Positions 1-5,723 of a DNA stretch of 34,637 nt are shown piece after piece (positions within the stretch are counted from its first letter, which is position 1; each line of letters opens with the position of its first letter). Source of the stretch: Acidimicrobiaceae bacterium (GTDB lineage Bacteria; Actinomycetota; Acidimicrobiia; Acidimicrobiales; Palsa-688). The position numbers and the translations under genes were made by a program. The notes under the pieces are model-generated. The model made no database searches. It was not told the DNA's origin and was given only the letters and a program-made list of their open reading frames with translations. The stretch covers positions 1 through 34,637 of the forward strand of contig JAUTXM010000331.1 of assembly GCA_030838025.1 (NCBI GenBank), written 5' to 3'.

Positions 1-201
1 CAGCACGGCGGCGACCACCGCCACGCTCACCAGGACCGACAGCACCTGCCGCCGGCGGATGACGATCTGCACGCTCGGCGCGCCGAGTCCAGCGCTCCCA
101 GCGCTCCCGGCGCTCCCGGCGGTCGTAGTGGTCGCGCCGAGTCCGGCGCTCCCGGCGGTCGCAGTCCCCTCAGCGGTCGCAGCGGTCCCAGCGGTCAACA
201 T
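1..201 (-). CDS. N-terminus of unknown membrane-anchored or secreted protein (partial)
   Basis: The reading frame opens with ATG at 201 and runs off the left edge, giving 67 residues. A strong ribosome binding site (GGAGG within 206-214 read on the minus strand, about 5 nt before the ATG) supports the start. The first 40 residues are Ala/Gly/Thr/Ser-rich with repeated GSAG units. A basic patch (RRR, about residues 48-50) and a hydrophobic stretch (VLSVLVSVAVVAAVL, about 52-66) follow, typical of a signal anchor or first transmembrane segment. The gene is transcribed divergently from the grd-like operon, so the two may share a control region. The function cannot be told from the visible part; a transporter or an anchored extracytoplasmic protein are both possible. 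Confidence 0.6.
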   Translation of the reverse strand, partial: MLTAGTAATAEGTATAGSAGLGATTTTAGSAGSAGSAGLGAPSVQIVIRRRQVLSVLVSVAVVAAVL

Positions 202-262
202 ACCGGCCTCCTCCCTCCCCGCCGCCACCACCCTTCGCGGCCTCGGGGATCCCAGGTGGACC

Positions 263-281
263 GAGACCGTAACACTGTCTC
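263..281. promoter_or_regulatory. inverted repeat in divergent promoter region (candidate operator)
   Basis: GAGAC (263-267) and GTCTC (277-281) form perfect 5-nt arms around a 9-nt spacer. The repeat lies between the divergent ATG at 201 and the grdE-like start at 336. It could be a regulator binding site for the selenoprotein operon, but the arms are short and chance occurrence in GC-rich DNA is possible. Confidence 0.22.
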
Positions 282-335
282 AGGGCCGTGACCAGCCGCG
301 ATGCGCCGCGGAGCAATCGTGCCGGGAGTGCAAGT

Positions 336-1592
336 ATGGAGGTGATGGCGCTGACCCGGTTGATCCACCACGTCCAACGCGTCGCACTGGGCGCGCGAAC
401 GACCTTCGCGGACGGCGAGCTCGTGGTTTCGACCGACGAGGCCGAGGGCATCATGGCCCACCCGGCGCTCGCCTCGGTGCGGCTCACCTGGGTCTCACCC
501 GGCGAATCGGCGCGGATCGTCAAGGTCCTCGACGCCGTCGAACCCCGTACCAAGGGCCCGGGTGGCGCCGGGATCTTTCCCGGCTTCGTCGGGCCTGCCC
601 GGACCCAAGGCGAAGGTGAGACCCACGTACTGCGCGGGGCGGCGGTGGTGGCGGCCGGTTTCCTGCCGAGGGCCCAGGAGGCACTGGTCGACCTGAGCGG
701 CCCCGCCGCCGCGCTGTCGCCGCTGGGCGCGACCCACAACTTGGTCGTCGAGTTCACCCCGGCGCCCGATGCCGGCTGGGAACACGTCGACGCCGCCCTC
801 CGCGCGGGTTCGCTGCGGCTGGCGGCTCGGCTGGCGGAAGCGGCGCTCGACGCCGAACCCGACGAGATCGAGGAACTCCCGTCGCCGTCGCCCATCCGTG
901 GCGACCGGCCTCGCATCGGCGCCGTCACCAACCTGCAGACCCAGGGCTTGTTCAAGGACGTCTTTGTCTACGGACGCAGTTTCGGCTCGTCGCTGCCCAC
1001 CCTGCTCGACCCCGGCGAGCTCGACGACGGCGCCGTGGTGAGTGGCCAGTTCGGCCATCCGGCCCTGAAGAACCCGACGTACATGCACCAGAACCACCCG
1101 GTCGTCAACGAGCTGCGCCGCCGCCACGGCCATGACCTCGACTTCGCGGGCCTGGTGATCTGCCCGGAACCGGTCAACCAGGCCGCCAAAGAACTGGTCT
1201 CGGCCTTCGCCGCCAAGGTGTGCGCCGCCGCGGGGTTCGACGCCGCCCTGGTCACCAAGGAGGGGGGCGGCAACGCCGACGCCGACATGGCCCTCAAGAT
1301 GGACGCGCTGGCCGACCTCGGGATCGAGGCGGTCGGGCTCTATGCCGAGATGGCCGGGATCGACGGCACCGGCCCATCCATCGTCGTGGCACCGGAGAAG
1401 GCAACCGCCATGGTCAGCACTGGCAACTACGACCACCGGCTGCAACTCCCCACGATGGACAGAGCACTCGGGGGCGACGAGTTCGCGCTGGTGCACGCTC
1501 CGGCCACATCGGCATTCGAGGTCCCCACGGCGGTGGTGTACTGCGCCCTCAGCCCGCTGGGCTGGGGACGGGTGACCGCCCGGGCCGGTTGA
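336..1592 (+). CDS. grdE: glycine/sarcosine/betaine reductase component B alpha/beta-like protein (GrdE family), without the pyruvoyl Cys
   Basis: This is a GrdE/GrdG/GrdI-family protein of 418 residues, close to the usual length of about 430. It shows family landmarks: GGIFPG-like GGAGIFPG (about 77-83), THVL (about 97-100), LQTQGLFKD (about 200-208), KNPTY (about 245-249) and GGGNADAD before a long helix. In clostridia the proprotein cleaves itself at an Asn-Cys bond to make two subunits and a pyruvoyl group that binds the substrate amine. Here the equivalent spot, in SGQFGHPALKNPTY, is Gln238-Phe239, so that Cys is missing and no pyruvoyl is expected. I chose ATG 336 because GGGAG lies 7 nt upstream; ATG 345 and GTG 288 are alternatives. 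It is the first gene of the operon, 13 nt before grdB. The family call is firm; substrate and chemistry are open. Confidence 0.88.
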   Translation: MEVMALTRLIHHVQRVALGARTTFADGELVVSTDEAEGIMAHPALASVRLTWVSPGESARIVKVLDAVEPRTKGPGGAGIFPGFVGPARTQGEGETHVLRGAAVVAAGFLPRAQEALVDLSGPAAALSPLGATHNLVVEFTPAPDAGWEHVDAALRAGSLRLAARLAEAALDAEPDEIEELPSPSPIRGDRPRIGAVTNLQTQGLFKDVFVYGRSFGSSLPTLLDPGELDDGAVVSGQFGHPALKNPTYMHQNHPVVNELRRRHGHDLDFAGLVICPEPVNQAAKELVSAFAAKVCAAAGFDAALVTKEGGGNADADMALKMDALADLGIEAVGLYAEMAGIDGTGPSIVVAPEKATAMVSTGNYDHRLQLPTMDRALGGDEFALVHAPATSAFEVPTAVVYCALSPLGWGRVTARAG

Positions 1593-1605
1593 GTACCGTC
1601 TGACT

Positions 1606-2952
1606 GTGGCGAACATCGTCCATTACATCAACCAGTTCTTCGCCGGCGTCGGGGGCGAGGACTCGGCCGGCTCCGGACCCACCCTCGTCATGGGACCGGT
1701 CGGCCCGGGACGCCGGCTGGCGGAACTGCTCGGTCCCGAGCACGAGATCGTGGCGACGGTGTGGTGCGGCGACGATGTCGCGTCGGGCATCGTCCCCGCA
1801 ATCATCGACCTGATCCGGTCCGTGGACGTGGACGGCGGTGTGGGCAGTGACGTGGACGGCGGTGTGGGCGGCGGTGTGGATCTGGTCGCGGCCGGGCCCG
1901 CCTTCACCAGCGGCCGCTACGGCCTGGCGTGTGCCCGGGTGGCCGCCGCGGCTCACGACGCGGGCTGGCTGGCCGTGGCCTCCATGCACGAGGACAACCC
2001 GGGACTGGACGAGGCGGGCGCCACCCCGGTCGTCGCCAGCGGCGAGGTGGCCCGCCGCATGGCGCCATCGCTCGACCGCCTCGCCGGCGCCGTAACAAAG
2101 CTTCTCCGCCACGAACCCCTGACCGCGGCCGACGGCCGCATCGGCAAGCTGGCCCGACTGACGGTCATGGCCGACGCCCGCGCGGCCGAACGGGCTGTCG
2201 ACCTGGCGCTGGTTCGTCTCGCCGGCGACCACACGGCCACCGAGATCCCGCTGCCCCGGTTCGACCAGGTGACGCCCGCGGCACCGGTGGAGGACCTGAC
2301 GACCGCGATGGTCGCCCTGGTGACCGAGGGCGGATTGGTCCCCGACGACAATCCCGGCGCCCTCGAGTCGGCCCGGGCCACCCGGTGGTTGCGTTACCCG
2401 ATCGGAAACCTCGACGCCCTGATGGCGGGGGAGTGGCGGTCGATCCACGGTGGGTTCTCCACCGCGTATGCCAACGACGATCCCCACCGCATCCTGCCGC
2501 TCGACGTCGGGCGCCAGCTAGTGGCCGACGGCGCCGTCGGTTCCCTGTTCGCCGAGTACTTCGTGACGACCGGCAACGGCACCTCGGTGGCCAACGCCCG
2601 CCGTTTCGGCATCGAATGGGCCGCCGACCTCCGCCACTCCGGGGCCCGGGCCGCCATCCTCACGGCCACGTGAGGAACGGGCACGCGTTGCGGGGCAACG
2701 CTGGCGAAGGAACTGGAGCGGGCGGGTATCCCGACCGTGCTGCTGTGCAACCTGATCTCGATCGCCGAGCGGGTCGGGGCACCACGCATCGTGCCCACGC
2801 GTGGTATTCCGTACCCGACGGGCGACCCGTCCCTCACTCCCGAGGCCGAGAAGGCGTGGCGTCGCCGCCTGCTCGATCGGGCCCTGGAGGCGCTGGCGAC
2901 GACCGTCCATCAACCCACCGTGTTCGAAGTGCCCGAGGAGGCCCGTGCCTGA
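1606..2952 (+). CDS. grdB: glycine/sarcosine/betaine reductase component B selenoprotein (GrdB family), TGA = Sec at 2671-2673
   Basis: Translated through one in-frame TGA the gene encodes 448 residues, the normal GrdB length of about 435-440. The start (GTG 1606) gives MANIVHYINQFFAGVGGED, matching the clostridial KIVHYINQFFAGVGGED start. Sec is residue 356 in TATUGTGTRCGAT, inside the best conserved block of the family. The downstream sequence stays family-like (AKELERAGIP, RIVPTRGIPYPTGDPSL). In clostridia the motif is UxxCxxC; here the middle Cys is Gly359, leaving UxxGxxC. The selenol of GrdB attacks the substrate on protein B and passes a carboxymethyl group to GrdA. An acidic repeat insertion (VDGGVGSDVDGGVGGGVD) sits near residues 77-94. 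The 3' end overlaps grdC by 8 nt. Selenocysteine decoding requires selA, selB, selC and selD elsewhere in the genome. Confidence 0.92.
2671..2673 (+). other. recoded UGA (selenocysteine codon) in grdB
   Basis: This TGA lies in frame inside the GrdB reading frame at the family's selenocysteine position (T-U-G-T-x-T-R-C-G-A-T). Coding similarity continues without a break to the TGA stop at 2950-2952. A hairpin of SECIS type follows 11 nt downstream. Reading it as a stop would remove the catalytic block and leave a C-terminal orphan of about 92 residues with no start. Confidence 0.9.
2685..2701 (+). promoter_or_regulatory. bacterial SECIS hairpin of grdB
   Basis: GCGTTGC (2685-2691), loop GGG (2692-2694) and GCAACGC (2695-2701) form a perfect 7-bp stem. 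It starts 11 nt after the TGA, the spacing of the E. coli fdhF upper stem-loop that binds SelB. The loop has Gs at its first positions, as expected for bacterial SECIS elements. The hairpin lies entirely within the coding sequence. Confidence 0.78.
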
Positions 2953-4360
2953 TGTCGTGATTTCGGCCGCTGCCCAGGTGCTGGCCCATGTTCCGTTGCT
3001 GGCTCGCCACGGATCCAAGCCCCGTCGTGAGCTGCCCAAGGACCCGAACGTGGCGGCGGCGTTCGCAGCCGCGCTGCGCCCCTTTTCCCAGGCCCTGGCC
3101 TATCCGGCCAACCAGGCCTACATCAACGCCCTTCACCCACGCGACCTTCCGGCCCGGCCGTGGAGCGACCTTGCCGGGGCGACGCGCTGGAGCCGCGCAG
3201 GCGAGATCATGCCCGAGGAGGAGTTCCTGGGGTTGCTGGCGGCAATGGACGACTTCGACCTGCTGACCCTGTCGAGCGACGCCGCGGCCCAGGCGGCGGC
3301 GGCGCTGGCCCGCCACCCGCTGGCCAAGCGCCTCGACCTCGAGCGCGTCGAGCGGGCCCAAGGTGATGTGCACGCCGTGGCCTCCGAAGCGGGCGCCCTC
3401 GACGTGATTGCCGACCGCGCCGCCTTCCGGTGCGGCCAGGTTGGTGACGAGGCGCTGTCGGCGCACGTGCTGATCGACAACCTGGCGGCCAAGGCGACCG
3501 CGACGCTGGCCCTGTTGCATCTCCTGGAGAGCAGCGGGATCGACCCGGCGTCGGTGGACTACGTGCTGGGTTGCGGTGAGGAGGCCATCGGGGACCGTTA
3601 CCAGCGTGGCGGGGGCAACATGGCCAAGGCGGTGGCCGAGGCGGCAGGCCTCAGCGAGGCGTCGGGGGCGGACATCAAGAACTTCTGTGCCGCGCCCGTG
3701 CCCGCCCTCGTCATCGCCGCCAGCCTGGTCTCCTCCGGAGTGTTCCGGCGGGTGGCGGTGGTCGGCGGTGGGTGCATGGCGAAGCTGGGGATGAAGTTCC
3801 AGGGTCACCTCAAGGCGGGAATGCCGATCCTGGAGGACGTGCTCGGCGGCGCCGCCGCCCTGGTGCAGGCCGACGACGGCGTCTCGCCCCGAATTCGCCT
3901 CGACGGGGTAGGTCGCCACAAGGTGTCGGCGGGCGGTTCCAACCCCCAGGTCATGGAGGCGCTGGCGGGTGTGCCGCGCACCCGCCTCGGCCTGGCCATG
4001 ACCGACGTCGACGACTACGCCACCGAGTTGCACAACCCCGAGGTCACCGAGCCCCAGGGCTCGGGCAACGTTCCCGAGCGCAACTACCGGACCATCGCCG
4101 CCCTGGCGGCCCGCAAGGGCGACATCGCCAAGGACCAGATCCCGGCGTTCGTGGCCGAGCGCGGGATGCCCGGTTTCAGCCCCACGCAGGGCCACCTGGC
4201 GTCGTCGCTGTGTTACCTCCCCCACGCCGTGGACCGCCTAACGACGGGCGGGGCGAATAGAGTGATGCTCATCGCCAAGGGAAGCTTGTTCCTTGGGCGG
4301 GTGTGCCAGTTGTCCGATGGAATGAGCGTCCTGCTCGAAAGGAACGGCCGCCTTCAGTGA
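2945..4360 (+). CDS. grdC: glycine/sarcosine/betaine reductase component C, beta subunit (GrdC)
   Basis: This 471-residue protein belongs to the GrdC family (usually about 510), a thiolase/KAS-III-like enzyme. In clostridia it takes the Se-carboxymethyl group from GrdA as a thioester and, with GrdD, releases acetyl phosphate. Family features include YPANQAYI near residue 55, a GEIMPEEEF block near 90, GCGEEAIGDRYQRGGGN, NFCAAPVPALV with a candidate catalytic Cys, and the end block GFSPTQGHLASSLCYLPHA. I chose GTG 2945, which overlaps the grdB end, with GAGGAGG at 2935-2941; GTG 2957 is possible. The open frame extends upstream to 2801, but that part does not resemble GrdC. No grdD (the phosphotransacetylase-like partner) follows, although it normally does. 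The product may therefore be an acyl-CoA or free acid instead of acetyl phosphate; this is inference. Confidence 0.9.
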   Translation: MPDVVISAAAQVLAHVPLLARHGSKPRRELPKDPNVAAAFAAALRPFSQALAYPANQAYINALHPRDLPARPWSDLAGATRWSRAGEIMPEEEFLGLLAAMDDFDLLTLSSDAAAQAAAALARHPLAKRLDLERVERAQGDVHAVASEAGALDVIADRAAFRCGQVGDEALSAHVLIDNLAAKATATLALLHLLESSGIDPASVDYVLGCGEEAIGDRYQRGGGNMAKAVAEAAGLSEASGADIKNFCAAPVPALVIAASLVSSGVFRRVAVVGGGCMAKLGMKFQGHLKAGMPILEDVLGGAAALVQADDGVSPRIRLDGVGRHKVSAGGSNPQVMEALAGVPRTRLGLAMTDVDDYATELHNPEVTEPQGSGNVPERNYRTIAALAARKGDIAKDQIPAFVAERGMPGFSPTQGHLASSLCYLPHAVDRLTTGGANRVMLIAKGSLFLGRVCQLSDGMSVLLERNGRLQ

Positions 4361-4370
4361 GAAGAGCGTC

Positions 4371-4721
4371 ATGAGCGACACAGAAGGCGCCACCGCCGTC
4401 GTCGAGGCGACCCGGGACAACTTCAAGGATCTGGTGGCCGAGGGCACGGTGCTGGTCGACGTCTGGGGCCCCGACTGCCGCCCCTGCCTGGCGCTGAACC
4501 CCCATGTCACGACCCTGGCCGAGAAGTACGCTGGCCGGGTCAAGGTCGTCAAGCTCGAGGCGCCCAAGGCCCGGCGGTTGTGCATGGAACTCAGCATCAT
4601 GGGCATGCCCGCCTTCCTCTTGTTCCGTGACGGCAAAGAGGTGGCCCGCCTGGCCGACCCGGCGCTCACGCCATTGCGACTCAACCAATGGGTCGACGAA
4701 CAAGCGAAGGGGGTGAGTTGA
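4371..4721 (+). CDS. trxA: thioredoxin of the glycine-reductase type
   Basis: This thioredoxin has 116 residues. The active site reads WGPDCRPC, so Cys36 and Cys39 form a CxxC motif with Arg-Pro between them, and the canonical WCGPC arrangement is absent. The shifted tryptophan and the following ALNPHV resemble the dedicated thioredoxin found in clostridial grd operons. The cis-Pro loop appears as MGMPAFLLF. Its likely job is to reduce the selenide-sulfide bridge formed on GrdA (Cys-x-x-Sec) in each turnover. It starts 10 nt after grdC and its stop overlaps the TTG start chosen for grdA. No thioredoxin reductase gene is in the window. Confidence 0.88.
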   Translation: MSDTEGATAVVEATRDNFKDLVAEGTVLVDVWGPDCRPCLALNPHVTTLAEKYAGRVKVVKLEAPKARRLCMELSIMGMPAFLLFRDGKEVARLADPALTPLRLNQWVDEQAKGVS

Positions 4722-5179
4722 GACCCGTGCTCAAGGACCGGTTGGTGATCGCCCTTGGTGAGCGCGACGGCATCTCGGGGCTGGCCATTGCGGCCTGCGC
4801 CACCGCTGCGGGGGCCCAGGTGGCCTTCGTAGCCACCGAGTGCTTCGTCTGAACTGCGTCTGGAGCCATGGACCTGCAGAGCCAGGAGGCAATCTTCCGG
4901 CTCGCCCAAGCCAACGACCCCAAGTCGCTGCTCGTACTGCTCGGCGCTCCTGACCCGGAGGCGGCCGAGATCTCAGCCGAGACGGTGATCCTGGGGGACC
5001 CGGCCTACGCAGGCGCCCTGGCTGGGGCCCAGTTGGGCCTCGACGTGTACCACGTGCTGGACGACGACGTGAAGGCCGACGTGCCCGACGACGTCTGGGA
5101 GGAGCAGATCGGCCTCATGGCCGATGTGCTCGACGCCGACGCCCTGTCGGCGGCGGTGCGCTCGATGCACCAGACCTGA
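4718..5179 (+). CDS. grdA: glycine/sarcosine/betaine reductase component A selenoprotein (GrdA), TGA = Sec at 4850-4852
   Basis: Translated through one TGA the gene gives about 153 residues, the usual GrdA size. The order of motifs is GERDGISG, then ECFVUTASGAMDL with the Cys-x-x-Sec redox pair, then ILGDPAYAGALAGAQLGL and VYHVLDDDVKADV, all characteristic. GrdA is the small carrier that shuttles the Se-carboxymethyl intermediate from protein B to protein C and is recycled by thioredoxin. TTG 4718 overlaps the trxA stop; GTG 4727 (spacing 9 nt from GGTGAG) is an equally good start. Sec is residue 45 or 42. Stopping at the TGA would split one conserved domain. The sequence keeps all visible hallmark residues, unlike its GrdE and GrdB partners. 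Confidence 0.93.
4850..4852 (+). other. recoded UGA (selenocysteine codon) in grdA
   Basis: This in-frame TGA sits in ECFV-U-TASGAMD, the invariant Cys-x-x-Sec motif of glycine reductase protein A. The same frame runs upstream to a start coupled to trxA and downstream to the stop at 5177-5179. Confidence 0.92.
4859..4880 (+). promoter_or_regulatory. candidate SECIS hairpin of grdA
   Basis: TCTG (4859-4862) pairs with CAGA (4877-4880). After a G-G mismatch, AG (4864-4865) pairs with CT (4874-4875), closing an 8-nt loop CCATGGAC. The loop centre is about 17 nt after the TGA, similar to grdB. The helix is weaker than the grdB one; a competing CCTG/CAGG hairpin (4873-4886) exists. A SECIS must be near here, but the exact fold is inference. 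Confidence 0.4.
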
Positions 5180-5183
5180 GCTC

Positions 5184-5570
5184 ATGCGGTGGCTGGTCGA
5201 CGGCATGAACGTCATCGGTTCGCGCCCCGACGGGTGGTGGCGCGACCGGGCGGGGGCGGCTCGGCGGTTGACGGCCCGGCTGCAGGAACTGGCGGCCGAC
5301 AGTGGCGATGAGATCGCGGTGGCATTCGAAGGGGGAAAAGTCCCCGATCTCCCGCCGGGGCGCCATGGGGGGGTCGAGGTCCTCTACGCCCGGAGGAATG
5401 GCCCGAACGCGGCGGACGACCGCATCGTCGAGGAAGTGGGGGCCGACGCCGACCCCGGGACGCTCACCGTCGTCACGTCGGACCGCGACCTGGTGCGGCG
5501 GGTCCAGGAACTGGGGGCGTCGGTCGTCGGCCCAGGTGAGCTCCTGCGCCGGATGCGACCGGCAAAATAA
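5184..5570 (+). CDS. NYN/PIN-like (YacP-type) RNA-binding or nuclease protein
   Basis: This 128-residue protein starts WLVDGMNVIGSRPDGWWRD. The VDGMN block is the first acidic site of NYN/PIN-fold nucleases. Further acidic positions appear in NAADDRIVEEV (about 76-86) and VVTSDRDLVRRV (about 97-108), the last being the typical TSDxDL motif. Proteins of this YacP-like type are thought to act in RNA cleavage or maturation. It begins 4 nt after grdA and may be co-transcribed with the selenoprotein operon; whether that link has meaning is unknown. ATG 5184 is the only sensible start. Confidence 0.8.
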   Translation: MRWLVDGMNVIGSRPDGWWRDRAGAARRLTARLQELAADSGDEIAVAFEGGKVPDLPPGRHGGVEVLYARRNGPNAADDRIVEEVGADADPGTLTVVTSDRDLVRRVQELGASVVGPGELLRRMRPAK

Positions 5571-5607
5571 AACCGGAAAATCCCGCCTGCCCTCCTACAG
5601 ATCTGGG

Positions 5608-5642
5608 GAGACTGCGCCGAAGCCTCACCGTCGGGGTGTCTC
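5608..5642 (+). promoter_or_regulatory. possible stem-loop between the grd cluster and the subtilase gene
   Basis: GAGAC (5608-5612) can pair with GTCTC (5638-5642), and CACC (5626-5629) with GGTG (5635-5638) inside it. There is no T-run, so it is a poor intrinsic terminator. It could be a structured leader of the subtilase mRNA. I recognise no riboswitch family. Confidence 0.2.
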
Positions 5643-5723
5643 TAGATAGGTGGTGCAATTTTGGGCGCTCAGGGGTCGACGGGCAACGCTCGCCATTCGC
5701 GGCCGCTTTCGGGCCTTGGTCGA

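Noticed and set aside
1606-2673. A 355-residue gene ending at TGA 2671-2673, followed by a separate small gene at 2737-2952
   Set aside because: GrdB similarity continues through the TGA and the selenocysteine motif lies exactly there, with a SECIS hairpin. The small downstream frame has no good start of its own.
4868-5179. A free-standing 103-residue gene starting at ATG 4868
   Set aside because: It is the second half of GrdA. The first half, with GERDG and ECFV, lies upstream in the same frame across TGA 4850-4852.
5571-5660. A known riboswitch class in the leader of the subtilase gene
   Set aside because: I compared it by eye with cyclic di-GMP and cyclic di-AMP riboswitch cores and found no convincing match; only a generic stem remains.
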